NCBI GenBank assembly: GCA_007694185.1
Contig: RECD01000102.1
Location: 84,244-148,243 of the forward strand
Direction of reading: 5' to 3'
Source of the DNA: Planctomycetaceae bacterium
GTDB taxonomy: Bacteria > Planctomycetota > Planctomycetia > Pirellulales > Pirellulaceae
DNA length: 64,000 nt
Under the pieces are notes generated by a model. The model had not been told where the DNA came from. It ran no database searches and saw nothing but the letters and a program-made list of their open reading frames with translations. Positions within the stretch are counted from its first letter, which is position 1. Each line of letters opens with the position of its first letter. The position numbers and the translations under genes are program-made. This document shows positions 20,637-32,551 of this stretch, piece by piece.

Positions 20637-21648
20637 TCCCGAGGGTCTCGCGGAATTTCGCCCCGTTGCCTGCCTGACCGAACTGGGTCATCCGCGCCAC
20701 GCAGACCTGCTTCATCGCCTCACGGGCCGGCTTCAGGTAGTCCCGGGGATCGAACTTGGATGGCTCTTCCGCGAGCACCTTGCGGATCGCTCCGGTGATC
20801 GCCAAACGGCAATCGGTATCGACATTGATCTTGCGAACGCCGCTCTTGATGCCGCGTTGGATCTCTTCGACCGGCACGCCGTAGGTTTGCTTGATCTGCC
20901 CACCGTACTGATTGATGATGTCCTGCAAATCCTGCGGGACGCTGCTGCTGCCATGCATCACCAAGTGGGTATTTGGCAAGCGGGCGTGGATCTCTTCGAT
21001 CCGCGACATCGCCAACACCTCTCCGGTCGGCTTCTTGGAGAACTTGTACGCCCCGTGACTCGTCCCGATGGCCACGGCCAGAGCATCAACTCCCGTTTCC
21101 GCCACAAACCGTTCGGCTTCTTCGGGGTCGGTCAACAATTGGTCTTGCGTCAGTTTGCCGACGGCACCGTGTCCGTCCTCTTGTTCGCCTTCACCATGCT
21201 CGAGCGACCCGAGGCAACCGAGTTCGCCTTCGACCGAAACCCCTCGGGCGTGCGCGATGCGGACGACTTCGGCGGTGACCTTGACGTTGTATTCGTAGTC
21301 AGCCGGTGTCTTGCCATCTTCTTTCAGCGACCCGTCCATCATGACGCTGGTGAAGCCGTTTTCGATCGCCGACAGACAGGTCTCGGGGCTGTTTCCGTGA
21401 TCCTGGTGCATCACCACCGGGATGTGCGGGTAGAGTTCGACTGCGGCCAACATCAGGTGCCGCAGGTAAGCATCCTGAGAGTAGGCGCGAGCCCCCCGCG
21501 ATGCCTGAATGATCACCGGCGAATCGGTTTCCTCGGCCGCCGTCATGATCGCCTGGATCTGTTCCATGTTGTTGACGTTGAACGCGGCGACGCCGTAGTC
21601 GTTTTCGGCGGCGTGGTCCAGCATTACGCGGAGCGGCACGAGAGGCAT
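20626..21648 (-). CDS. fba: Class II fructose-bisphosphate aldolase
   Basis: Zinc-dependent aldolase of glycolysis/gluconeogenesis, interconverting fructose-1,6-bisphosphate with dihydroxyacetone phosphate and glyceraldehyde-3-phosphate. The 340-residue product begins [20 protein letters not shown], the normal family start, so I use the ATG at 21648 rather than the upstream extension to 21720. Motifs seen: [10 protein letters not shown] with zinc and catalytic residues, [23 protein letters not shown], the SHGAYKF loop, [12 protein letters not shown] and [11 protein letters not shown]. The acyl-adenylate ligase starts within the last 11 bases. A 485-base gap separates it from the divergent amt gene. 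Confidence 0.95.
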   Translation of the reverse strand: MPLVPLRVMLDHAAENDYGVAAFNVNNMEQIQAIMTAAEETDSPVIIQASRGARAYSQDAYLRHLMLAAVELYPHIPVVMHQDHGNSPETCLSAIENGFTSVMMDGSLKEDGKTPADYEYNVKVTAEVVRIAHARGVSVEGELGCLGSLEHGEGEQEDGHGAVGKLTQDQLLTDPEEAERFVAETGVDALAVAIGTSHGAYKFSKKPTGEVLAMSRIEEIHARLPNTHLVMHGSSSVPQDLQDIINQYGGQIKQTYGVPVEEIQRGIKSGVRKINVDTDCRLAITGAIRKVLAEEPSKFDPRDYLKPAREAMKQVCVARMTQFGQAGNGAKFRETLGIGV

Positions 21649-22133
21649 GGTAGAGATCCCTGAAGTTTCGAGTGGCGAAGGGGGTGGCGAATCACAAGTC
21701 CTGGCTGGCGTGCCGGTCACCGTGGCAGTTGACCGTCACCCAAGCGTGGTGTGAAAAACCCGATTGCGAATCTTCGGGAAGGCCACCAGACCCCGTCGAT
21801 TATCCCGACTGGGGGGCCCCCCGCAAGGGTCCGCCGGCAAAAGTGACCGGCCGTTCTGACCGACAAGTGCCGAGTTGCCTCGCGCCGTCCACTTGGACCA
21901 ACCGCGGGGCTCGCCAGCCCCATCGCTGTCGATTAACTTCTTGAACGAGACGGGCCGAGTTGCCCTCGGTGTCAAATTTGGTTTACACTTTTCGCCATGC
22001 TCAAGGGCTCGGTCGACTCGCGCTTCGCCGGCCCGCGTTCGGCTAGCTCATCCGGCTAAGCGGAGCCGATCGGCTGAAATCAAGAAACCGATGATAGCCA
22101 AGCAAATCAGTCAATTTACCTGAGACTTCTCCG
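21649..22133. other. Divergent intergenic region between fba and amt
   Basis: No gene is seen in these 485 bases. They hold the upstream regions of both fba (minus) and amt (plus). A perfect 12-bp palindrome of six G followed by six C begins near 21812, and GCCGATCGGC lies shortly before 22080. No convincing NtrC site or sigma-54 promoter was found ahead of the ammonium transporter. Confidence 0.4.
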
Positions 22134-23642
22134 ATGCCACGTTTCTCCCGGGCGGTACCAGTTTGTCTGATGGTTCTGGTTTTAGCTTGGTGTATCCAGT
22201 CGGGCAGCGACCGACCGGGGAGCGGAACCGTCGCGGCCCAAGAACTTGCCGTCGACCAGGGGCCTGACGCATCGGCAGCAGACGCTGCTTCCGCGTCGTA
22301 TGACACGGAACAGGCCGACTCGGTATTGCTGGCGGAACTGAGCGAGCTCCGCACTGCGGTGGAGGAAGCCGCCTTGGCCGGGCATAACGCCTGGATGTTG
22401 ACCTGCTGCGCGCTGGTTCTGTTCATGACCGCGCCGGGGCTAGCGATGTTCTACGGCGGATTGGTGCGGAAGAAAAACGTACTGAGCGTCCTGATGCAGT
22501 GCATCTTTCTGATGGGAATGATGACGGTGATTTGGGCCCTGTATGGCTACTCGCTTGCCTTCGGCGGCGACGGTGGCTGGATCGGCAATGGCGACTACCT
22601 CTTCATGCAGAATGTTCAGCGAGGCTGGGACGACGCGGCCGGGGCGTCTTACACGCCGATGGCTGACGGCATCCCGCGGCTGACTCACATGCTCTTTCAG
22701 GGGATGTTTTTTATCATCACCCCGGCGCTGATTTGCGGGGCCTTTGCCGAACGGATGAAGTTCAGCTCCATGGTCGTGTTTTCGATCCTCTGGGGGACGT
22801 TGATCTACTGTCCGCTTTGTCACTGGGTGTGGGCCGGAGGGCCGCTGGCTTACGGCGAGGAGGGGCTGCTGGGCGGTGCGCTCGATTTCGCGGGAGGCAC
22901 TGTCGTTCACATCAGCAGCGGGGTTTCGGCCCTCGTCGCAGCGATGCTCATCGGGCCTCGTATGGGCTTTCCGACCGAAACCCATCAGCCGCATAACCTG
23001 ACTTACACGGCGCTCGGGGCGGCGATGCTGTGGTTCGGCTGGTTCGGTTTCAATGCCGGCAGCGAATTGCTGTCGGATGGGGCAACCAGTAGCGCTTTCG
23101 CCGCCACCCACTTCGCCGCCGCAGCGGGCGCCGTGGCTTGGGCGGTGACCGAGTGGTTGCTCAACGGCAAGCCGACGGTGTTGGGCGCCAGCAGTGGTGC
23201 CGTTTCAGGGCTCGTTTGCATCACGCCGGCAGCCGGGTTCGTTCAGCCGATGCCGGCGCTGTTGATGGGGGCGTCGGCTGGCGTGCTGTGCTACTTTGCC
23301 TGCTCGTCTCTCAAACGCCGCATTAGCTACGATGACGCGTTGGACGCTTTCGGTGTTCACGGAGTCGGTGGCACGTTGGGGGCGGTGTTGACCGGCATTT
23401 TTGCGACCCGCGCCTGTTCGGATATTGCTGAAGGGCAGCCGTTGGGGCTGATCGAGGGCAACACGCAAACGATTGTCGGTCAGGTCGTGGCCGTCCTGGT
23501 CACTTACCTGTTTGCCGGACTGGGCAGTTTCATCCTGCTCAAAGCGATCGACGCTGTGATGGGCCTGCGGGTTCGTGGCGAAATCGAGCAACGCGGCTTG
23601 GATATCGCCGAACATGGGGAAGAGGGTTACACCCTGATCTGA
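22134..23642 (+). CDS. amt: Ammonium transporter, Amt/AmtB family
   Basis: A membrane channel for ammonium/ammonia uptake, 502 residues. After a cleavable-looking signal and a polar, acidic segment (residues 35-75), an 11-helix Amt core starts at NAWMLTCCALVLFMTAPGLA. Family signatures are GLVRKKNVLSVLMQC, DFAGGTVVHISSG with the first pore His, AFGVHGVGGTLGA with the second pore His, and FGWFGFNAGSEL. The C-terminal tail GLDIAEHGEEGY is the conserved segment that couples subunits and contacts GlnK in AmtB. No glnK/glnB lies next to it, unlike the common bacterial arrangement. The nearest gene on either side is unrelated. Confidence 0.95.
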   Translation: MPRFSRAVPVCLMVLVLAWCIQSGSDRPGSGTVAAQELAVDQGPDASAADAASASYDTEQADSVLLAELSELRTAVEEAALAGHNAWMLTCCALVLFMTAPGLAMFYGGLVRKKNVLSVLMQCIFLMGMMTVIWALYGYSLAFGGDGGWIGNGDYLFMQNVQRGWDDAAGASYTPMADGIPRLTHMLFQGMFFIITPALICGAFAERMKFSSMVVFSILWGTLIYCPLCHWVWAGGPLAYGEEGLLGGALDFAGGTVVHISSGVSALVAAMLIGPRMGFPTETHQPHNLTYTALGAAMLWFGWFGFNAGSELLSDGATSSAFAATHFAAAAGAVAWAVTEWLLNGKPTVLGASSGAVSGLVCITPAAGFVQPMPALLMGASAGVLCYFACSSLKRRISYDDALDAFGVHGVGGTLGAVLTGIFATRACSDIAEGQPLGLIEGNTQTIVGQVVAVLVTYLFAGLGSFILLKAIDAVMGLRVRGEIEQRGLDIAEHGEEGYTLI

Positions 23643-23774
23643 AACGCCGCCTGTCATTTCTGCTGACCGCTCACGGCGCGTCCAGCGAGATCACGAGCAC
23701 GCCGGTTCGCTGCTTGAGGCATGCCCCCGCGGTCGAATGAGATGCGTTTTGATCGCGGGCGCGGGCATCGGCAC

Positions 23775-24191
23775 TCAGCGTGGTTTGCCCGGTTGTATCA
23801 GCGGAATGCGGTCGTCTTCCGGGACCAGTTGGCGGTTGGATCGCTCGGGATCGTGTTGGGTCCAGGTCTCGCGGAACGCGGGGGCATGGATCTGCCTCAA
23901 GAGGCCGTCGTCATGCCAGAGGCATTCGTAGCCTGGAGGATTCCAACGCCGCTGAGGCAAAACCGCCTCGTCTTTGACCAACCGCCAGGCGCGGACGATG
24001 TAACGCCGGTGTTGGGGTGACCAGTCGTAAAACAGGATCTGGCGGAATACCTCCCGCCCTTCCTTGTCAACGAAGTGATTCAGTTCGATCAGGTCGACCC
24101 GTTGGCGAGCGACGGTTCGGCATTCGCCAGCCAGATCCCCCGGGACCATTCCGGCCCAGGCCACGAGCAACCACGGAGTCCAAAATCCCAC
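23775..24191 (-). CDS. Small exported protein of unknown function
   Basis: A 138-residue product starting with GTG at 24191, preceded by GGGGAG at a good ribosome-binding distance. It opens with a short signal peptide (MGFWTPWLLVAWAGMV). The mature part reads like a compact globular domain: VDLIELNHFVDKEGREVF, QILFYDWSPQHRRYIV, then WNPPGYECLWHDDGLLRQI. I recall similar small proteins in planctomycete genomes but cannot name a family. It lies between amt (convergent) and the lipoprotein/DUF1559 pair. The coding call rests on the RBS, the leader and the ordered amino-acid pattern. Confidence 0.65.
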   Translation of the reverse strand: MGFWTPWLLVAWAGMVPGDLAGECRTVARQRVDLIELNHFVDKEGREVFRQILFYDWSPQHRRYIVRAWRLVKDEAVLPQRRWNPPGYECLWHDDGLLRQIHAPAFRETWTQHDPERSNRQLVPEDDRIPLIQPGKPR

Positions 24192-24349
24192 GACGCTTCT
24201 CCCCGTTCATCCTTGACCGGTAGGTCGAAGCGCGATGCCCGACCAAAGCATCTGTGTGGTTAGTCGATTCTGGCCACCCGTTTCAAGGCCAACCACCCCG
24301 CAAGCGGCCTCAAAGTTAATTTGGGATGGCCGGAATGCTGCCACGTGCG

Positions 24350-24368
24350 GCTGGCGGGAACCGCCGGC
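24350..24368. terminator. Near-perfect hairpin between two minus-strand genes
   Basis: GCTGGCGG (24350-24357) pairs with CCGCCGGC (24361-24368) across a 3-base loop, with one G-T pair. It lies 3' of the lipoprotein gene and 160 bases before the next minus-strand gene. No T-run follows, so termination is a guess from position. Confidence 0.3.
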
Positions 24369-24485
24369 ATCCGTCGCCAGTGCATCGTCTTGGTAGGAGC
24401 AGTCGGTCGTGCGAGTGAACGGTTGAACCCGAGGATTCGTGAGAAAAGTGGGGGCAGCGGTTGCGACGGATCGGCGCGGCCGGGG

Positions 24486-24881
24486 TCAGGAAGCCGGCTC
24501 AACGAGTGGCTGGAAATCACCGGGCAACCCGTCGGCGAGCTTCAATAACTCATCCAGCTTTTGCTTCAGATCGGACGTCGGACCGCCCGCCCGTTCGCAG
24601 GCCTCGACCAATTGCTCGGACGCGGTGTGAATCTGAGCATATATCCCCTCGTAACTTCCCGTCGGTTTGCCAGGCTTCGGGGCAGTGGCGGAAGCGACGT
24701 TGGCGATGTGATCCTGTGGTTCCTTCGATTTCCTCGCGTCCGCAACGGCATTCACGATCAATTCCTTGACGTTTCTCGCCAGGGCTTCGGCGTCTTGCGA
24801 ATTGTCGGTGTAGGGAACCGAACTGCCACCACAGCCGAGCAAACTCACGGTCAACAAGCACGCGATAACCGCACGAATCAT
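24486..24881 (-). CDS. Small lipoprotein following a DUF1559 gene
   Basis: A 131-residue lipoprotein: MIRAVIACLLTVSLLGCGG has a clear lipobox with Cys 17. The mature region is mostly helical and charged (ALARNVKELIVNAVADARKS, SDLKQKLDELLKLADGLP) with no enzyme motif. It begins 47 bases downstream of the DUF1559 gene on the same strand. Small lipoproteins commonly follow DUF1559 genes in planctomycetes, so the two are probably co-expressed and may act in the same envelope structure. Function unknown. Confidence 0.75.
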   Translation of the reverse strand: MIRAVIACLLTVSLLGCGGSSVPYTDNSQDAEALARNVKELIVNAVADARKSKEPQDHIANVASATAPKPGKPTGSYEGIYAQIHTASEQLVEACERAGGPTSDLKQKLDELLKLADGLPGDFQPLVEPAS

Positions 24882-24928
24882 GGGATACTCTGGAACGAGG
24901 GAGGGATGCGGGCCGTGGGAACCGGCGA

Positions 24929-25996
24929 TCAGTTCAAGTCGACCGAGTTGCCGTCAGCCATCGCCAACAAATTCAACCAGTTCTGCAGGGTGATCGATTC
25001 CGAAATGAATCGCACCGAACCGTCGGCCAAGCAGATTTGAACACCGCCGGGATGGCGACTGCGAGAGGTCTGGAACCCACGAGATCCGCCGCCGACGCAC
25101 CGCAGGTTCCGGTCGGGATCTCCAGCGTAGCCGCAGATGCCGGGGCGGTCCATCATCAGATCGTCGAGGGCATTTCCGTTAGGGGGGAGCAGGATCCGGG
25201 GGCTGGCGGCTGCCGGTTGCCCCCCGTTGATGTACATGCCGGTCGCGTACATCCATGCCCCGCGCCCGTCATTTTGGACGTCGGCAGCGATGATCTCGGC
25301 GACCAGAACGGTGTTGGAAAGGCCGTCTCGGATCTCGGCAAACGTTGCGGCAAAGGGACCTTGGGGCAAACCGGCACCTTCGAAGTGAAACGGGCCGCGT
25401 TCACGACGAATGCGATAGTCCGTGGTCGAAAAAGCATTTCCGGCGCCACAGTTGATGCCGTAATTTCCGCGAGCCAATCCGCCCCGTGTGCCGTCGGGCA
25501 ACACCCAGGCACTGGTCGGGCTGAACAACTCCTTTCGACCACCATCGCTGGGGCAGCGATAGGTCTCGATTTCGCGTCCTCCGAGCAACAGGTTGCCAGG
25601 GTTGTGTCGGAAGCCTTGGTTGCCGCCCAAATGCCTGAAGTCGTAACGATCGTAAATCGCGTTCTGTTCCAAATAGGGCAAAATACCGACAGCCCAACTT
25701 TGGGAATGGCTGGTACTGCTCGCGTTGACGACCACGTCCCGAGCGTTGTAGCCCGGAATCGGCAGGATGTTGAAAGTGTCGTTGTAGTTATGCATCGCCA
25801 ACCCGATCTGCTTCAGGTTGTTGCCGCAACTCATCCGCCGAGCCGCCTCACGAGCCGCTTGCACGGCAGGCAGCAACAAGCCGACCATCACGCCGATGAT
25901 GGCGATCACAACGAGCAGTTCGACCAACGTGAATGCGCCCCGCCGCGCCCTGGCGGAAGCGGTGAACTGGCGGTCGAGTGAGTAGGTGAATCGCAT
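24929..25996 (-). CDS. DUF1559 (SBP_bac_10-like) protein with type IV prepilin-like N-terminus
   Basis: A 355-residue protein of the expanded planctomycete DUF1559 family. I use the ATG at 25996; the frame runs back to 26092. The N-terminus has a prepilin peptidase site, ARRGAFTLVELLVVIAIIG, followed by LLPAVQAAREAARRMSC, so it should be processed and assembled like a pseudopilin at the membrane. The C-terminus carries the family ending SRHPGGVQICLADGSVRF, the H-X9-DG motif. The middle includes the usual WAVGILPYLEQNAIYDRYDF segment. A frameshifted remnant of a paralogue lies 280 bases upstream, so the locus once held at least two tandem copies. Confidence 0.95.
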   Translation of the reverse strand: MRFTYSLDRQFTASARARRGAFTLVELLVVIAIIGVMVGLLLPAVQAAREAARRMSCGNNLKQIGLAMHNYNDTFNILPIPGYNARDVVVNASSTSHSQSWAVGILPYLEQNAIYDRYDFRHLGGNQGFRHNPGNLLLGGREIETYRCPSDGGRKELFSPTSAWVLPDGTRGGLARGNYGINCGAGNAFSTTDYRIRRERGPFHFEGAGLPQGPFAATFAEIRDGLSNTVLVAEIIAADVQNDGRGAWMYATGMYINGGQPAAASPRILLPPNGNALDDLMMDRPGICGYAGDPDRNLRCVGGGSRGFQTSRSRHPGGVQICLADGSVRFISESITLQNWLNLLAMADGNSVDLN

Positions 25997-26278
25997 GACA
26001 GAACCGTTGCAGAAGGAATAGAAAATCAAAACGAACTGATCAGGCTCCGCAGAGGGGGGAGCAAATGAATGACGAAGTCGACGAGGTCTCAACGAATGAG
26101 CTGTTCCTTCCCGTCAGGTAAATGCCCGATAGCAACCAATCACCAATGCCAACGTGTTCGAATGCGAGTTGGCAACGAGGGTCGCTGATGCTTTGTCAAA
26201 AAAACACGAAAACTTAACACCACAGTTTACCCGCGATCGTTTCGGTTGCCTACCCTCCCCGGACCTGCGCGTGCGTGA

Positions 26279-26513
26279 TCAGTCGAGACTAGCGGTTTCC
26301 CCGTCTTGCATCGACAAGGAAAAGAGCCACATCTGCTTCTGGATCGATTCGCTGACGAATCTGACGGAGCCGTAGCAGGGCGAGTTGGACACCTCCCGGG
26401 TGGCGAATCCGCGAAGTCTGGAAGCCACGGTTGCCACCGGCAACGCACCGCAAGTGCCGGTCTGGGGCGCCGGTGTACCCGCAGTTGCCGGGTCGATCCG
26501 GTTGCGGTCTGTG
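26279..26513 (-). pseudogene. Remnant of a second DUF1559 gene (C-terminal end, frameshifted)
   Basis: Reading the minus strand from about 26513 gives DRPGNCGYTGAPDRHLRCV, AGGNRGFQTSRIRHPGGVQ and LAL. The frame then shifts and continues GSVRFVSESIQKQMWLFSLS and MQDGETASLD to a stop at 26279. The intact gene at 24929 ends with the matching DRPGICGYAGDPDRNLRCV, GGGSRGFQTSRSRHPGGVQ and GSVRFISESI. By eye 31 of 38 residues agree before the break. Two bases appear lost where the intact gene has the LADG codons. The 5' nine-tenths of the gene is gone, replaced by the lutA upstream region. Not expected to make protein. Confidence 0.85.
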
Positions 26514-26605
26514 CGACAGGTCCCGCTCGGACTGGATCGTCTTGGACTATACTGTGGGTCAGCTTGGTTTTCTGAAACCGCCACCCGATTGGAATCGCGC
26601 TTTCG

Positions 26606-27406
26606 ATGTCTGTCGCTCTGTTCGTCCCCTGTTACATCGATCAGTTCTATCCTGACGTTGCGGTCGCGACGCTCGAACTGCTCGAGCGTCAGGGGCTCGA
26701 AGTCGTCTTTCCGAAGGAGCAGACCTGCTGCGGCCAACCGATGGCCAATACCGGCTGTGCCGCTCAGGCCGAACCGGTCGCCCGCCGATTTGTCGAGCTC
26801 TTTTCGGAATTCGACCAAATCGTCTGCCCGTCCGGTTCCTGTGCCGCCATGGTTCGTCACCACTACGCCGAGTACTTTTCGCCGGATGATCAGCGATTTC
26901 GGAAGGTTCGCGAATCGACCTTTGAGCTTTGCGAATTCCTGACGGATGTGGTCGGGGTACAGTCCCTCGGGACCCGTTTTCCGCACAGGGTCAGCGTTCA
27001 TCCGAGTTGTCACGGTCTACGGGAGTTGCGGCTGGCCCCGAGCAGCGAAACCCGGTTTGCCGGCGGCCGCGACAAGCTGCGAGAGTTGCTCGCGTTGGTC
27101 GAGGGGGTGACCTGGGCCGAGCCGCAGCGGAGCGATGAGTGCTGTGGATTCGGCGGTACCTTTGCGGTCAATGAGGCGGACGTGTCGGTGGCGATGGGTC
27201 GCGATCGGATCGCCGACCACCTCGCGGCCGGCAGCGAGGTGATCGTGGCGGGTGACATGTCGTGTCTGATGCATCTGAATGGCTTGATCCGGCGGGCCGG
27301 GCAACCGCTCGGCGTGATGCATATCGCTCAAGTGTTGATGGGACGACCGCTTTCCGGAGCGATCAGACCGTCGGTAGCGGTTCCGGGGTTGGCTGTGGGT
27401 GAGTGA
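26606..27406 (+). CDS. lutA: Lactate utilisation protein A (CCG-domain subunit)
   Basis: A 266-residue subunit of the LutABC complex, which oxidises L-lactate to pyruvate using iron-sulfur clusters. It has two CCG (cysteine-rich) domains. The first gives QTCCGQPMANTG and VCPSGSCAAMV; the second gives VHPSCHGLREL and DECCGFGGTF. This matches LutA/YkgE. lutB follows after 69 bases and lutC overlaps lutB, so the three form an operon. The region upstream holds only the DUF1559 remnant. No lactate permease gene (lutP/lldP) is present in the window. Confidence 0.93.
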   Translation: MSVALFVPCYIDQFYPDVAVATLELLERQGLEVVFPKEQTCCGQPMANTGCAAQAEPVARRFVELFSEFDQIVCPSGSCAAMVRHHYAEYFSPDDQRFRKVRESTFELCEFLTDVVGVQSLGTRFPHRVSVHPSCHGLRELRLAPSSETRFAGGRDKLRELLALVEGVTWAEPQRSDECCGFGGTFAVNEADVSVAMGRDRIADHLAAGSEVIVAGDMSCLMHLNGLIRRAGQPLGVMHIAQVLMGRPLSGAIRPSVAVPGLAVGE

Positions 27407-27475
27407 CGACCTGGCAGTCGTTGCTGTTGCCCAGTCAAATCCAATTTATCCTTACGTCAGACGAATTTCCGGACC

Positions 27476-28930
27476 ATGACAACCACCTCGCAGTTGCCGA
27501 TCCTCCTTTCCGGTTCGGGAAAACTGGGCCATGCCGACGCGGACGACCAGCGGCCGCATCGGGATCACCCGACGATGGCACGCGATTTCGTGGCGAATGT
27601 CCAGCGGACTCATTGGCACGATGGGGCCTTGTGGTTCGTCCGGAACAAGCGGGACGCACAGGCATCGTCGATTCCCGAATGGGAGTACTTGCGGGAGCAA
27701 GCATCGGCGATCAAGCAGGAAGCGATCGCAAAGCTGGCGGATTTTTTGGAGCAGTTCGAGGCCAATGCGACCCGCTTGGGGGCTGTCGTACACTGGGCCG
27801 CGGATGCGGAGCAGCACAATGAAATCGTGCATGAGATCCTCCGGCAACGAGGGATCGGCAAGCTTGTCAAAAGCAAATCGATGCTGACTGAAGAATGCCA
27901 CCTCAACGGCTACCTCGAGCGTCGCGGGATCGAAGTCGTCGATACCGACTTGGGGGAACGGATCGTGCAGCTTCGCCAAGAGACGCCCAGCCACATTGTC
28001 CTCCCCGCGATTCACCTCAAGAAGGAAGAGGTCGGCGAAACGTTTCACACCCATTTGGGGACCGATGCCGGGGCGAGCGACCCGCAGTACCTGACCGAAG
28101 CGGCCCGCGGCCACCTGAGGGGCAAGTTTCTTGCTGGGGAGGCCGGTTTGACGGGAGTCAATTTCGCGATCGCGCAGACCGGCGGGATCGTCGTCTGCAC
28201 CAACGAGGGGAATGCCGACCTGGGGGCGGTGTTGCCTCCGGTGCACATCGCCAGCATGGGGCTGGAAAAGATCATTCCGCGGTTGGAGGACTTGGCCGTC
28301 TTCACTCGGTTGTTAGCCCGCTCGGCAACCGGGCAACCGATCACCACCTACACGTCCCATTTTCATGGTCCTCGCGACGCCGCCAGTGAGTTGCACATCG
28401 TGATCGTTGACAACGGTCGGTCGACGATCCGGGAAAGCGACACGTTTCGTGCGGCATTGGGCTGCATTCGCTGTGGGGCCTGCATGAATACCTGCCCGGT
28501 GTTCCGCCGTAGCGGTGGGCATAGCTATGGCGCGACCGTCCCCGGGCCGATCGGTTCGGTGCTGAATCCCGCCAGCGATGACGCGCGGCACAAAAGTTTG
28601 CCCTATGCCTGTAGCCTGTGCGGTTCCTGCACCGACGTTTGTCCGGTCAAGATCCCGCTGCATCACCAGTTGTTGGCGTGGCGGAAGGAGTTTGGGAAAC
28701 GGGGGCTGCTGTCGGTCGGCAAGACGCTGCCGATGAGGGCGGCCTCCTTCGTTTTTCGTCATCCCGCGCTCTACCGCCTTGGTGGGCGTCTGGCCCGGAT
28801 CGCGATGCGGACGCTGCCCCGAGTCTTCTTTGTCAATCGGCTGAATACCTGGAGCCGAGATCGGGAGTTGCCAACGGCGCCGGCAGATAGCTTTTCGCAG
28901 TGGTATGCCAAGAACCGAGGGCCCAAGTGA
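27476..28930 (+). CDS. lutB: Lactate utilisation iron-sulfur protein B
   Basis: The 484-residue iron-sulfur/LUD-domain subunit of the lactate oxidation complex. The N-terminal LUD region includes KSKSMLTEECHLN and GVNFAIAQTGGIVVCTNEGN. Two 4Fe-4S motifs follow: CIRCGACMNTCP (Cys 330, 333, 336, 340) and CSLCGSCTDVCP (Cys 379, 382, 385, 389). The C-terminal DUF3390-like tail ends NTWSRDRELP and FSQWYAKNRGPK. The order and length match LutB/YkgF. Its stop TGA shares one base with the lutC ATG. Confidence 0.95.
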   Translation: MTTTSQLPILLSGSGKLGHADADDQRPHRDHPTMARDFVANVQRTHWHDGALWFVRNKRDAQASSIPEWEYLREQASAIKQEAIAKLADFLEQFEANATRLGAVVHWAADAEQHNEIVHEILRQRGIGKLVKSKSMLTEECHLNGYLERRGIEVVDTDLGERIVQLRQETPSHIVLPAIHLKKEEVGETFHTHLGTDAGASDPQYLTEAARGHLRGKFLAGEAGLTGVNFAIAQTGGIVVCTNEGNADLGAVLPPVHIASMGLEKIIPRLEDLAVFTRLLARSATGQPITTYTSHFHGPRDAASELHIVIVDNGRSTIRESDTFRAALGCIRCGACMNTCPVFRRSGGHSYGATVPGPIGSVLNPASDDARHKSLPYACSLCGSCTDVCPVKIPLHHQLLAWRKEFGKRGLLSVGKTLPMRAASFVFRHPALYRLGGRLARIAMRTLPRVFFVNRLNTWSRDRELPTAPADSFSQWYAKNRGPK

Positions 28931-29642
28931 TGGTTGCGATCGCGAACAGCCGGCAGGCCATTTTGGACCGCTTGAAGTCGATCCCGATCGAGCAGCCCCC
29001 TGCCCCGGTGGTCGATCCGCAGCGGTTGGTGCGTTACGACGACCCGCTCGCGAAGTTCACCGAGGTGTTGAGCTTTGTCGGCGGTCAGGTTCACGTCGTC
29101 GAGCGACCTCAACAGGTGTCGGAAATTCTCGGGCAATTCCCGGCGTTTCGCGATGCCCAGCAGGTCGCCTCGTCGGCCCCCGAGATCCTGACCGGCAATA
29201 TCGATCTGAATAAAGTGGCTGATCCCCATCTGCTGGCCTATCTCGATTGGGCGATCATTCCGGGGCGTTTTGCGGTCGCCGAGAACGGGGCGATCTGGGT
29301 CCGCCCCACCGGCCCGATCGAACGGGCGATGTTGTTCTTGACCCAGCACTTGGTGATCGTCGTTCCCAAGACCGAGCTGATCGAACACATGCACGAAGCC
29401 TATCGCCGGTTGGGGCAGGATGGCGTTGGGACATCGGGGCCCGAGTTCGGGATCTTCATATCCGGACCCAGCAAAACGGCGGACATCGAGCAATCGCTCG
29501 TGATCGGCGCGCACGGCTGCCGTACGCTCCAAGTTTTCCTGATCGACGACTCGAGCGGCCCCGCAGTCGCGACGGACGGCGGTGACGGGCTGGCCGGCAC
29601 AACGCCGGACCGCCCTGTCGCCGGCGATTCAGCCGGGCGGAT

Positions 29643-29646
<4 letters not shown>
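28930..29646 (+). CDS. lutC: Lactate utilisation protein C (LUD domain)
   Basis: A 238-residue LUD-domain protein, third subunit of LutABC. I start at the ATG at 28930, overlapping the lutB stop by one base, since [16 protein letters not shown] is the normal family start. Core motifs seen: [29 protein letters not shown] and the C-terminal [19 protein letters not shown], typical of LutC/YkgG. The last 30 residues after the core are Asp/Gly/Ala-rich and vary between species. The TAG stop lies inside a CTAG that also supplies the stop of the convergent clpB gene, so there is no space for a terminator between them. Confidence 0.93.
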
Positions 29647-32312
<2,666 letters not shown>

Positions 32313-32457
32313 CGGATGCTCCTTCGAGGATGAGATGAGAGGTGCGTGCCGCTCGGCCGGTCGCCTCAATACTTGGGCCGGAGTTGGCGTCAATGGGGAC
32401 CGGGGCCAAGTGGGGGCGGCGGGGGTGTGCTTGGGAAGTGGGGGGAGTCCAAACGAA

Positions 32458-32481
32458 AAGCGGCGATCAGGACCGCCGCTT
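32458..32481 (-). terminator. Rho-independent-type terminator downstream of dnaK
   Basis: AAGCGGCG (32458-32465) and CGCCGCTT (32474-32481) form a perfect 8-bp stem with an 8-base loop. On the minus strand the stem is followed by TTTTCGTTT-like sequence, as expected for an intrinsic terminator. It lies 71-94 bases past the dnaK stop. Confidence 0.65.
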
Positions 32482-32490
32482 CATCGGTTT

Positions 32491-32528
32491 TCCCTCGCCG
32501 CGGTCACGGTCGGCCGCGGCGAAAGGGA
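32491..32528 (-). terminator. Second strong hairpin downstream of dnaK
   Basis: TCGCCGCGG (32495-32503) pairs with CCGCGGCGA (32514-32522), and outer TCCC/GGGA bases (32491-32494, 32525-32528) extend the stem. It directly precedes the T-tailed hairpin when read from dnaK. It may stabilise the dnaK 3' end or support termination. Confidence 0.5.
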
Positions 32529-32551
32529 TCAGCTATCTGCAGGAAGGGGGT

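Noticed and set aside
26548-26553. TATACT as a -10 box for lutA
   Set aside because: No acceptable -35 at 16-18 bases; it also lies close to the DUF1559 remnant, where chance matches are likely.
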